Below, in pieces: positions 8,648 to 16,747 of a stretch of 64,000 nucleotides of DNA; within the stretch, counting starts at the first letter, position 1, and each line of letters opens with the position of its first letter. Location of the stretch: NCBI GenBank assembly GCA_902776435.1, contig CACYQB010000005.1, positions 99,234-163,233 of the forward strand. The letters are read 5' to 3'. The notes beneath the pieces were generated by a model. It worked only from the letters and a program-made list of their open reading frames with translations. It was not told the origin of the DNA and did no database searches. The DNA comes from an uncultured Bacteroidales bacterium (GTDB lineage Bacteria; Bacteroidota; Bacteroidia; Bacteroidales; Muribaculaceae). Position numbers and translations under genes: made by a program.

Positions 8648-9967
8648 ATGAAGATCGCGGTTGTAGGAACCGGATACGTCGGACTAGTCACGGGCACCTG
8701 TTTCAGCGAAATGGGTGTCCATGTGACATGTGTAGATGTAGATGAACGCAAAATTGAAGCGCTCAAGTCAGGTGTTATACCTATCTACGAGCCAGGCCTT
8801 GAAACTCTCGTTCACAAGAATTCCAAGTCGGGACGTTTACTCTTTACCACTCATCTGGAGGAGGTGATCAATGAAGTTGACATCATCTTCAGTGCCGTGG
8901 GCACTCCTCCCGACGAGGATGGCAGTGCAGACCTGAGGTATGTCCTCGATGTCGCTAAGACAATCGGCCAGCACTTGAACCACTACATCGTTGTCGTGAC
9001 CAAGAGCACTGTACCTGTTGGCACTGCGCGCAAGGTCAAGGCTGTTATCCAAGAGCAATTAGATGCACGAGGGGTGAACATTGAATTTGATGTCGCCAGC
9101 AATCCCGAGTTCTTGAAAGAGGGCAATGCCATCAAGGATTTCATGAGCCCCGACCGCGTGGTCGTCGGCGTGGAGAGCGAGCGTGCGCGCAAACTCATGG
9201 CACGTCTTTACAAGCCCTTCATGATTGTAAGCGACCGCCTCATCTTTACCGACATCCCTTCGGCAGAAATGATCAAGTATGCCGCTAACTCAATGTTAGC
9301 CACCCGTATCAGTTTCATGAACGACATAGCCAACTTGTGCGAACTGGTTGGAGCGGACGTGAACATGGTGCGCAAGGGCATCGGCAGTGACACCCGCATC
9401 GGTAAGAAATTCCTGTATGCTGGCTGCGGTTACGGCGGTTCATGTTTCCCCAAGGACGTGAAAGCACTGATCAAGACAGCTGCCGATCATGGCTACAACA
9501 TGCGCGTCCTGCAAGCCGTCGAGGAGGTCAATGCTGAGCAGAAATTGATTTTGTTCCATAAACTAGTCAACTATTACGGGGACATTTCACAACTCAAGGG
9601 CAAAACCGTAGGGCTTTGGGGGCTTGCCTTCAAACCCGAGACTGATGACATGCGCGAGGCTCCTTCTCTGGTTCTCATCGACTTGCTGCTCAAGGCAGGT
9701 GTCCATGTCAAGGTCTATGATCCGGTCGCCATGGATGAGTGCCGACGCCGAATTGGTGACAGCGTGACCTACGCCCAAAACAGGTATGACGCCGCTGAGG
9801 GATGTGATGCTCTGATGCTTGTGACTGAATGGAAAGAATTCCGCATGCCAAACGCCAAGACACTGTTACAGAAGATGAAGGGCCGTCTGATTCTTGACGG
9901 CCGCAACATCCTGGACAGCGAAGAACTGCAACAGGCTGGATTCGAGTACCACTGCATCGGGCGATAG
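8648..9967 (+). CDS. UDP-glucose/GDP-mannose dehydrogenase family protein, probably UDP-glucose 6-dehydrogenase
   Basis: This 439-residue cytosolic enzyme oxidises a nucleotide sugar to the uronic acid with two NAD molecules. The dinucleotide-binding motif GTGYVG is at residues 7-12. The catalytic Cys266 sits in GGSCFPKD, preceded by the typical YAGCGYG. The C-terminal domain shows GLAFKPETDDMREAPS. The product, UDP-glucuronate or a related uronate, is a building block for the polysaccharide handled by the upstream kinase. Gene spacing of 15 bases indicates one operon. UDP-glucose is the most common substrate for this motif set, but a UDP-HexNAc substrate cannot be excluded. Confidence 0.9.
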   Translation: MKIAVVGTGYVGLVTGTCFSEMGVHVTCVDVDERKIEALKSGVIPIYEPGLETLVHKNSKSGRLLFTTHLEEVINEVDIIFSAVGTPPDEDGSADLRYVLDVAKTIGQHLNHYIVVVTKSTVPVGTARKVKAVIQEQLDARGVNIEFDVASNPEFLKEGNAIKDFMSPDRVVVGVESERARKLMARLYKPFMIVSDRLIFTDIPSAEMIKYAANSMLATRISFMNDIANLCELVGADVNMVRKGIGSDTRIGKKFLYAGCGYGGSCFPKDVKALIKTAADHGYNMRVLQAVEEVNAEQKLILFHKLVNYYGDISQLKGKTVGLWGLAFKPETDDMREAPSLVLIDLLLKAGVHVKVYDPVAMDECRRRIGDSVTYAQNRYDAAEGCDALMLVTEWKEFRMPNAKTLLQKMKGRLILDGRNILDSEELQQAGFEYHCIGR

Positions 9968-9987
9968 AAACCCACGTAATGACATTA

Positions 9988-10026
9988 AACGAGAGAGTTC
10001 CGCGATATCGCAGAACTCTCTCGTTT
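9988..10026. terminator. Bidirectional intrinsic terminator
   Basis: A 13-bp arm (9988-10000 with 10013-10025) encloses an inner GCGATATCGC palindrome and ends in TTTTT on the plus strand and GTTTAAT on the minus strand. It separates the convergent dehydrogenase and nuclease genes. Confidence 0.85.
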
Positions 10027-10049
10027 TTATGGATTATCCCGTATGAGAT

Positions 10050-12353
10050 TTACTTGACTACGACTTTGCGGGAGCGTGTGTCGCCCGAGACGAGATAGAT
10101 ACCGGCAGGCATCTCGACTTTGCAATTGCCATTGGCCTTAACCACGCCCTGGCAATTACCATCCATGTCATAGATCTCGAGGACTTCATCATTAATCAGA
10201 TTTTCGATGTAAATACCGCCAACGGTGGGCATGGCATCCCATTGAGGGGCATTCATCGTTGATGAGCCGCTCAGGAGCATATCAATAAGAGCCGTCACGT
10301 CGCTGATTGTGACACCTTGGTCACCATTGACATTGGCTGCGGACAGATCGATGCTAGAAGCGTCGCCGCCAAGCAGATAATCGATAAGAGCCGTCACATC
10401 ACTGATAGTGACTGAACCATCTTTATTCACATCACCCAAGCGGGCTTGAACTGTGCCTTCCACGTCGGCAAAGACTTGTTTGCTTCCAGCAACAGCTGCC
10501 AACTGGCCCTGATAATAGCCAATTGTAGCGGTGTTCTTTAATCTAACATAGTAATTCTCGCCAGTCGGGTCGAGCGTAATGCTGTTGGCCCAATTCACCT
10601 TGTTTAGACTCACCTCAAAGTTACCATCCACTGTCAGAGTAATAGCGTTAGTATTATTCTCGGCAAATACAGTACCCGTGACAATGGTCGAAGCGCCACC
10701 CTGCACAGCGACAATTGCACTGGGAGCAGTGATTGACAATGTGGGCTCAACAGGAGCAACAGGATTGCTGGTGATCGCAATATCATCGATATTGAGGCGT
10801 GCGCCTGCAGTCTGAGCAATCTTGAAACGCACATCTCCGGTCACATTCAGGTCGAAGCTGTATTGTTTCCAAGTCAAATTAGGCGAGCATGTTCCCACCG
10901 TTGTCCAATTGCTACCACCATTGGTGCTATATTGCACTTGCAAGGTAGGAGTAGCATCGTTGCTGCCCCAGTTTGCTGCATAGAACGAGATTTTGCAAGC
11001 ACCATCAGCGACATCTTCAGCCATTGCTATATAGGAAGAAGCAGTCCTGCCAAAACGTACGCTCTGTGTGCCATTGGCATGCGGATCGCCGCTCCAGATG
11101 CCTACGTCATTCGTATTCCATGCGAAGGCATGGCCTTGGATAAAGGTCGTCGAATAGCTTTGATAGGTTGAAATGCCTTCCCATGTCTCGATAATCTCCT
11201 CACCAGGTTCAACGCTACCTCCAGAGTTGTAGCTAGCCGTCAGGTTAACTGTAGCGTTCACCTCGCTACTGCTGATTGTGAGCGTGCCAGTGGCATTGGT
11301 TGCCGTTCCATTATAAGATACTGTAACAGTGGTGCCATTGTTGGCATTGTTTGCAGAAATGCTTGTCGGGGTCACCGAGAAACCCGAACCACTAATGCTC
11401 ACAGTTAAAGCTGTAGTCAAATTAGAACCCTTAATGGTAATCGATTTTGACACACCACTACCCGTGTTGGTACCCACATTTACGGTTGAGCCGTTTGTGG
11501 GAGACGTCAAGGTTGGGGCCGGTGTTCCGCCGCCAGGAGTCCATGTATTGCCTTTCATGTTGCCCCAAATATATTCCACCAATTCGGGGTAGTCAACAAA
11601 GGGGTTGCGGTTGCGTTGAATAGAATATACATTATCGTTGCGGGTCGTTTCCAGCGTGCTTACAGGATCATTGCGATGCCATTCCAGTAATTGGTTAATG
11701 GCCCAGGTGGTAAGACCCAGATAGGACGAGGATGTGAACACGACACTACCTGTTCCGCTGGTATAATCACTCATCCGCACCATGTAGCGGGTAGCAAAAT
11801 AGAAGTACACGCGCGCGAAGTCACCCTTGTACTCATCAGCGACCTCAAACACGATACCATTGTAGCCACTGAAAGTGCAAGTGCCACGTTTACCGGTACC
11901 CTTAGGTGTACCATTGGCACAATCGCCAAACGGATAGTTGCCACGCTCAGCATTCACCCATCCATCGACAGGAAACATGTGATGCAGATCAGTATAAGCA
12001 GTATCCGAATCCGAGTTACCCCACCAGCTCTTGGGAATCGAGTGCTCACGATTGTAACAATCCCCCACACTATTGTATGTACCACACTTATTAGTATTAT
12101 AGATAAATTGGGAATCAGAATAACGGTCGATAATGATATTACCGTTGCAGTCGGTGGTTTTAAAATCAGTCCAAAGGTTATCGTAGGAACGTTTGGTGTG
12201 CCCCTTAATGATCTTGTGGAGAGCCATCTTCAATGCTTGGTCACTTTTTCCCTGAGCATTGGTATAATAGCCGCTGGGGACAGCCGCATTGGCTTGCATT
12301 CCCACCAGGACAGCGAGCATCAAGCCGAATAAATTCAGTTTCTTTTTCATCAT
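10050..12353 (-). CDS. Secreted endonuclease I family protein with dockerin-like repeats and T9SS tail
   Basis: The protein has 767 residues with a signal peptide (residues 1-23). The nuclease domain (about 25-270) carries the endonuclease I landmarks NREHSIPKSWW, TDLHHMFPVD and RGNYPFGD, with the metal-site His residues. It is followed by an Ig-like repeat, a jelly-roll choice-of-anchor region (about 385-535), another beta domain, two dockerin-like calcium repeats (about 640-700) and a C-terminal sorting domain ending in GIYLVSGDTRSRKVVVK. That tail is typical of type IX secretion cargo. It probably digests extracellular DNA or RNA at the cell surface. It starts 23 bases after the CDP-alcohol phosphatidyltransferase and may share its transcript. 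Confidence 0.88.
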   Translation of the reverse strand: MMKKKLNLFGLMLAVLVGMQANAAVPSGYYTNAQGKSDQALKMALHKIIKGHTKRSYDNLWTDFKTTDCNGNIIIDRYSDSQFIYNTNKCGTYNSVGDCYNREHSIPKSWWGNSDSDTAYTDLHHMFPVDGWVNAERGNYPFGDCANGTPKGTGKRGTCTFSGYNGIVFEVADEYKGDFARVYFYFATRYMVRMSDYTSGTGSVVFTSSSYLGLTTWAINQLLEWHRNDPVSTLETTRNDNVYSIQRNRNPFVDYPELVEYIWGNMKGNTWTPGGGTPAPTLTSPTNGSTVNVGTNTGSGVSKSITIKGSNLTTALTVSISGSGFSVTPTSISANNANNGTTVTVSYNGTATNATGTLTISSSEVNATVNLTASYNSGGSVEPGEEIIETWEGISTYQSYSTTFIQGHAFAWNTNDVGIWSGDPHANGTQSVRFGRTASSYIAMAEDVADGACKISFYAANWGSNDATPTLQVQYSTNGGSNWTTVGTCSPNLTWKQYSFDLNVTGDVRFKIAQTAGARLNIDDIAITSNPVAPVEPTLSITAPSAIVAVQGGASTIVTGTVFAENNTNAITLTVDGNFEVSLNKVNWANSITLDPTGENYYVRLKNTATIGYYQGQLAAVAGSKQVFADVEGTVQARLGDVNKDGSVTISDVTALIDYLLGGDASSIDLSAANVNGDQGVTISDVTALIDMLLSGSSTMNAPQWDAMPTVGGIYIENLINDEVLEIYDMDGNCQGVVKANGNCKVEMPAGIYLVSGDTRSRKVVVK

Positions 12354-12376
12354 GTTATGAAGATTTGTTGGTAAGA

Positions 12377-13327
12377 TTAATGTGATGTTAAGTATTGGAA
12401 CGCTTTCTTGCAGATACCCTCGTGGCGCAGGATCATATAGATCAACAAGATGTTGAGTACAACGATTTCAAAGGCGAAGTACAACCACGGCATGTTGATA
12501 ATCACCGCGATGAAGCATGCGATAATTCGGGTATTAAAGGTGAGAATATTGGTATATTTCATCAATGGCAGGCTAAACTGGCGGAAGTAGTCGCGGAAGT
12601 CCTGTGAGGGAACACCGTCCTCGCCGTAGCGCTCATTGATAGCGGCACGCAGGCGCTGCATGTTGGGAGTCATGCGTTCCTGATTGCCGGTATAACCAAG
12701 ATAGAAGAACAAGGGAACCTTGCGCCAGAAAGCGCCCCATTCCAGTTGACGATACTGTTCCCTGAGTTTGGAGGTGCTGTCCAGTTCACTACCCTGTTGT
12801 CCCTTGAGGAAAAACAGGTGGAACTGGCGGTAATAATCGGCCATAGCAGCCTGCAAAGCATGGCTCAAGCCTGACGCTATGCCAAGCGTCCAAATCTGCC
12901 ACTCATGGCTCGAGAAATAGTTGCCCAACAAGCTGTCGCCGAAATCCAGTTCCCTGAATACTAACGCAAAACTGATAGCTGCGAACCAAAAATCACCGCT
13001 CACACCATCCAGGATGCGGCCCATGCGTGAATACTGCTGGGTGAGACGCGCCAACTGACCATCGGCACTGTCAAAGGTGTCAGCCCAGGTGATGAGCAAC
13101 ATACCTATCCAATTCAGCCAGGCCAAGTCCGGTTGTCCAAAATACAACAATATGCCACCAGCCACACCCATAAAGATGCTGGCAACTGTGATTGCATTAG
13201 GGCTCACACCCAACTTGGCAAAAAACTTCGCCCACAGGAAACCTAACGGACGGTGAAAATGCAGGTCAAACCACTCCTCGGTGTCTGACGACTTGAGCGA
13301 CGCCTGATATTCTTCTTTTAATGTCAT
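12377..13327 (-). CDS. CDP-alcohol phosphatidyltransferase family membrane enzyme
   Basis: This 316-residue polytopic inner-membrane protein transfers a phosphatidyl or phospho-alcohol group from a CDP-activated donor. The signature D86-SA-D89-G-QL-A93-R94, eight residues, G103, then D107 is present. The family normally has a final Asp four residues after D107. Here position 111 is Gly and the Asp is at 112, a one-residue shift. With inositol-phosphate synthase nearby, a phosphatidylinositol-phosphate synthase is a reasonable inference, as described for Bacteroides inositol lipids. The gene follows the ATP-grasp gene by 40 bases on the same strand, so they form an operon. Confidence 0.85.
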   Translation of the reverse strand: MTLKEEYQASLKSSDTEEWFDLHFHRPLGFLWAKFFAKLGVSPNAITVASIFMGVAGGILLYFGQPDLAWLNWIGMLLITWADTFDSADGQLARLTQQYSRMGRILDGVSGDFWFAAISFALVFRELDFGDSLLGNYFSSHEWQIWTLGIASGLSHALQAAMADYYRQFHLFFLKGQQGSELDSTSKLREQYRQLEWGAFWRKVPLFFYLGYTGNQERMTPNMQRLRAAINERYGEDGVPSQDFRDYFRQFSLPLMKYTNILTFNTRIIACFIAVIINMPWLYFAFEIVVLNILLIYMILRHEGICKKAFQYLTSH

Positions 13328-13367
13328 TGATACTTAATAATGTCGTGTGTCAAAGAAAATATATGGT

Positions 13368-14237
13368 TTACAAACCCAGATGAGCCTTGGCAAGCGCAAG
13401 GACAGCCTTAGCGATGTGGGGGGCCGACTCATTGCGGCATGGTGCGAAACTTGGCCAATCGTTGAAATCGATGATGCGGATGGTGCCGTCAGGATCGACG
13501 ATGCAGTCGCCACCGTAAATCACCACGTTCAACTCATCAGCCGCACGGGAGCAGATGTCCTTCAAGTCCTTGAGGTCGATATCGATACCCTGGCTGTGGC
13601 CATTCACCTCTTCCCAGCCATACTTGCTATGCCCCTCGTCGAAGGGGTAGAACCAGTAGAAAAACTGTGAACCCTTAACACCATAAAACTTCACCAGGTC
13701 TCCCACCAGATGCACATTGATTACGGCACGGGTGATGCCGCGATAGAAGTACTCCTGCAGCACTTCCTGTGCCTCCTCGGGATGGCGCACGTAGCTCACA
13801 TCCTCCTTGTGCATGGCATGAAAGTCACCACGCTTGATCCAGCAAGACTTGAAGCCTGCCTTTTTCAGCTGGCCCTTGATATTCTCGTTGGTGTTCACGA
13901 TGAGACTCTCAGGATAAGGTATGCCGTTACCCAGCAGGATACGCGTCATGCGTTCGCGGGTACAGTTCTCAATGCCATAACCAGAATTGATGACCAGTTT
14001 GCCTTCGTCCTCAAGACGTTGCAACTTTGCAATACTCTCACGTTCACGGCACATGGCAAGTACAACAGGCTCAGTGATTTCCTGCTTGTTGAATTGCTCC
14101 TCACTGTAAACATTGACTTGGCAACCACGTTTACGCAGTTGCTCGGCCACCAGATTAAAGATAGCCGTGTCGTTACCGATATGGTTGGGCGAATAAGCCC
14201 CCGCGCGCATTACGCCCGCGATAGTAATGTCTGCCAT
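13368..14237 (-). CDS. ATP-grasp-like protein linked to phospholipid genes
   Basis: The start at 14237 (MADITIAG) gives 289 residues; an upstream in-frame ATG at 14303 adds 22 unlikely residues. The N-terminal half resembles a Rossmann-like pre-ATP-grasp domain. The centre holds a Lys-Arg-Gly nucleotide-binding stretch (SCWIKRGDFHAM). The C-terminal IVDPDGTIRIIDFNDWPSF supplies the Asp/Asn metal site typical of ATP-grasp ligases. Such enzymes join an acid to an amine or thiol using ATP; the substrate is unknown. It is the first gene of an operon with the CDP-alcohol phosphatidyltransferase, which suggests a role in lipid head-group chemistry. A TATCTTTG -7 element lies at 14293-14300 on the minus strand. 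Confidence 0.7.
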   Translation of the reverse strand: MADITIAGVMRAGAYSPNHIGNDTAIFNLVAEQLRKRGCQVNVYSEEQFNKQEITEPVVLAMCRERESIAKLQRLEDEGKLVINSGYGIENCTRERMTRILLGNGIPYPESLIVNTNENIKGQLKKAGFKSCWIKRGDFHAMHKEDVSYVRHPEEAQEVLQEYFYRGITRAVINVHLVGDLVKFYGVKGSQFFYWFYPFDEGHSKYGWEEVNGHSQGIDIDLKDLKDICSRAADELNVVIYGGDCIVDPDGTIRIIDFNDWPSFAPCRNESAPHIAKAVLALAKAHLGL

Positions 14238-14391
14238 TGTAATTGACTTTAATAAAACGGTTACGGGAATCAGAGCCCGCCCTAACGGGGCACAAAGATA
14301 CAAAATTTTGTGATTGTGGCCTTTAAAAACCCAGAAAAAAGGTACTTATGCATTAAGGTGATATTTTTTTTGAAAAATTTTGACAAAAAGG

Positions 14392-14422
14392 CTTGCGGGT
14401 ATCAAAAAAAGCACTACCTTTG
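14392..14422 (+). promoter_or_regulatory. Promoter of tRNA-Ser
   Basis: TTG (14393-14395), 19 bases, then TACCTTTG (14415-14422) fits the Bacteroidales consensus. It lies 37 bases upstream of the mature tRNA end. Confidence 0.75.
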
Positions 14423-14458
14423 CACTCGCTATTTGAAAATACTTTCAGCGTAGCTCCC

Positions 14459-14545
14459 GGAGAGGTGGGTGAGTGGCTGAAACCAGCAGTTTGCTAAACT
14501 GCCGTAGGGGTAACTCTACCGCAAGTTCGAATCTTGTCCTCTCCG
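14459..14545 (+). tRNA. tRNA-Ser (anticodon GCU)
   Basis: An 87-nt cloverleaf. The acceptor stem GGAGAGG pairs with CCTCTCC (14538-14544), with discriminator G. The anticodon stem GCAGT/ACTGC encloses the loop TTGCTAA with anticodon GCT. A long variable arm and the T-loop TTCGAAT are present. The long variable arm is typical of serine tRNAs. Confidence 0.95.
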
Positions 14546-14555
14546 CCTTTGAACA

Positions 14556-14790
14556 TTGTTGTGGGGGTGCACCGAGCTTGCTCGAGAGCATCCCCACAAC
14601 AAAGCAACCAAGAGATTGCGCAGCAATCGGTTATTCAAAGGCAGCGGCCCCGCGGGAGCGTACAAGATGGGCGCAGCCAATCTTGTCGCACCCGCTGCTC
14701 GCGCACTCCCCTTCTAATCCCAACTCCAGCATCTCACGCACTCCCTTTCTAATCCCAACTCTCGCTTCTCACGCCCTAACTTCATAGGCA
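14556..14790. repeat. Palindrome-rich non-coding block after tRNA-Ser
   Basis: A 15-bp stem (14556-14570 with 14588-14602, one wobble) carries an inner CGAGC/GCTCG stem. It is followed by the ACAAGAT/ATCTTGT palindrome near 14660-14686, then two near-copies of a 25-30 base direct repeat containing TTCTAATCCCAACTC (near 14711 and 14748). No T-run follows, so it is not a simple terminator. No coding sequence is supported here. Confidence 0.6.
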
Positions 14791-14799
14791 AGCACGGGC

Positions 14800-16452
14800 T
14801 TACAGCGACTTGATATCGCCGGAGCTTTCGGGCATCAGGTAACGGGTACCAGTGTCCTTGCAGATCTGTTCACGGAACTGCTGGTCATATCCGGGTGTAG
14901 TATAGCGTCCTGGAACAACGGCACCGTTCTCTGAAGGCTTCATGATCTGGTCGTTGTGCTTCACGGCGATGAGGCGGAATAGCTTGTCCCAACGCTTCAT
15001 CATCAGGGCCGTATAGTCAGCACTCTTGCTGGTGAGGTAGCTGACGCGTTCACGCTTGGTGAGAGGCTCTATGTCTTTCAACACCTGCGCCTGATCGGCA
15101 GCATAGAAGTCCTCCAACTCCTGCTGCGCCTCACGCAGGTCGCCTATCATGGCGCTGTAGCGCGGATAAATCATGTTGGCCACCAGATTGTTCAACCAGA
15201 AAGCGCTGTGCTCGCTGAACTCGTTGCTCACGTTGTTCTCACGGCGGAAGGCTTCGGGCACCTCATTCACGCAGCAATATACAGGCACGTAGGCTATCAT
15301 GTTGGCATCGTCGCAGTTGAAGTACATGATGCCACCCACCTCATCGGGCAACCAACTGCGAAGCTGTGATACCAGCGTGAAGCCCGACTGTGGGGTGCCA
15401 ATGGCACGCTCACGAAAATAGCTCTTTCCATCGACTTCCCAATTCATGGGTAGCGGACGGTAAGGTGAACTCCAAGGTCCTGCGCTCATGTCAGCCGTCA
15501 TGTCGAGCGGAGTGCCCTCGTAATGGTCGCGCATATCATTCATGATGTCACGCACGGACAACTTCCTGTCAGGCTTGATGTAGAGCGGCAGATGGTCGCA
15601 GACGTCATGCTGACCGTTGATATAGGGCAGGTATTTGTCCATCTCGGCATGGTCATAGTGGTGGCGGAAGAAACTCCACACACGGGCATCGGCATAACGC
15701 ACTGATGAGAACGAGATAGGGCAATAAGCATCGCGAAAGCTGAAATCCTCATCCTTGCCACTGAAATAGCCTTTCTTTCGTGCAAAGGAGATCACGTCCT
15801 TGGAATACAGGCAGTTCTTGGGATCCTTCAACGGGAACTGGCGTATGCGGGAGAGATTGGCATGGGCACAGATGCAGTCGTCAGGAATGCGAACGGCTAC
15901 CCACACGGCACCTTTCACACCAGGGCCCTTGCCCACGATTTCGAGAATCCAAGCCTCGTTTTTGTCGCACACAGTGATCGTTTCTCCCGTACTGCTGTAA
16001 CCATACTCCTGAACGAGGTCGGTCATGATGATGATAGCCTCTCGTGCCGTAGCAGCACGCTCCAGTCCCAGATGCATCATGGTGAAATAGTCGAGCAATC
16101 CTTCAGGGTTCTGCAACTCCAAGCGGCCATCGAAGGTGGTTTCCACGATACTCACCTGCTTCTCGTTAATGAAGCCGATGACGTCATAGGTGTAATTCAC
16201 TTGAGGAATATAGCCCCTCACGGGGCCCCTGCCCCACTCACGGATGGCAATCATCTCGTCTTTTTCATGCCTGCCGCCTGGAGTGCGCGACAGGGAGCCG
16301 GCGAAGCCATAGCCATCACAATTATACGTACAAATCACGGAGCCATCGACAGAGGCTGCCTTGCCCACGATAAGGTTGGTACATGCCCATGACGGAATGA
16401 CTGCCAGTGCCAACATTGCCACGAGGGAAAAGAGAAATCGTATCGTTTTCAT
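14800..16452 (-). CDS. Secreted C69-family dipeptidase
   Basis: This 550-residue protein has a signal peptide ending in SWA. The next residue, Cys24, begins CTNLIVGKAASVDGSVI, the N-terminal nucleophile motif of the C69 (PepD-like) peptidases. The family hydrolyses dipeptides; with its signal peptide it probably works in the periplasm or at the surface on small peptides. The length matches Bacteroidales members (about 550 residues). A TATCTTTG -7 element (16477-16484, minus strand) with TTG 20 bases further upstream (16505-16507) gives a good promoter. The neighbouring fatty-acid transporter is divergent. Confidence 0.88.
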   Translation of the reverse strand: MKTIRFLFSLVAMLALAVIPSWACTNLIVGKAASVDGSVICTYNCDGYGFAGSLSRTPGGRHEKDEMIAIREWGRGPVRGYIPQVNYTYDVIGFINEKQVSIVETTFDGRLELQNPEGLLDYFTMMHLGLERAATAREAIIIMTDLVQEYGYSSTGETITVCDKNEAWILEIVGKGPGVKGAVWVAVRIPDDCICAHANLSRIRQFPLKDPKNCLYSKDVISFARKKGYFSGKDEDFSFRDAYCPISFSSVRYADARVWSFFRHHYDHAEMDKYLPYINGQHDVCDHLPLYIKPDRKLSVRDIMNDMRDHYEGTPLDMTADMSAGPWSSPYRPLPMNWEVDGKSYFRERAIGTPQSGFTLVSQLRSWLPDEVGGIMYFNCDDANMIAYVPVYCCVNEVPEAFRRENNVSNEFSEHSAFWLNNLVANMIYPRYSAMIGDLREAQQELEDFYAADQAQVLKDIEPLTKRERVSYLTSKSADYTALMMKRWDKLFRLIAVKHNDQIMKPSENGAVVPGRYTTPGYDQQFREQICKDTGTRYLMPESSGDIKSL

Positions 16453-16520
16453 ATTATGCCGTTTATTCTATAGGGGCAAAGATAGCGATTATTTCGCACA
16501 AACTCAATTATCTTTTATTT

Positions 16521-16592
16521 TTCGGTGATTGATTCATCACGATTTTATTGTTATTGAGGCACTGGTACTCATCCTGCACCTGCTTGATGCCC
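16521..16592 (+). repeat. Interspersed repeat, partial copy 1 (left half)
   Basis: Contains TTTCGGTGATT, TTGTTATTGAGGCACTGG and TACTCATCCTG, matching the left half of the copies at 21.9 and 24.6 kb. The right half (the AAAAGACGG end) is missing or badly eroded. Confidence 0.6.
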
Positions 16593-16747
16593 TAGTCACT
16601 GGCCACGGTGTTGACGGTTTAAGGCTAAAGCAGAATGATGGTCCTATAGAGTAAAAGACATCCTTTTTTGGGGAAAACCATAGTTGAACTGGGTAAGATT
16701 TGGGAAATAAGTGTTACTTTTGCGGCATCAAACCAAAAAGAAGACTT

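Noticed and set aside
14473-14787. 104-codon open frame starting in tRNA-Ser
   Set aside because: It begins inside the tRNA and reads palindromes and repeats; no protein pattern.
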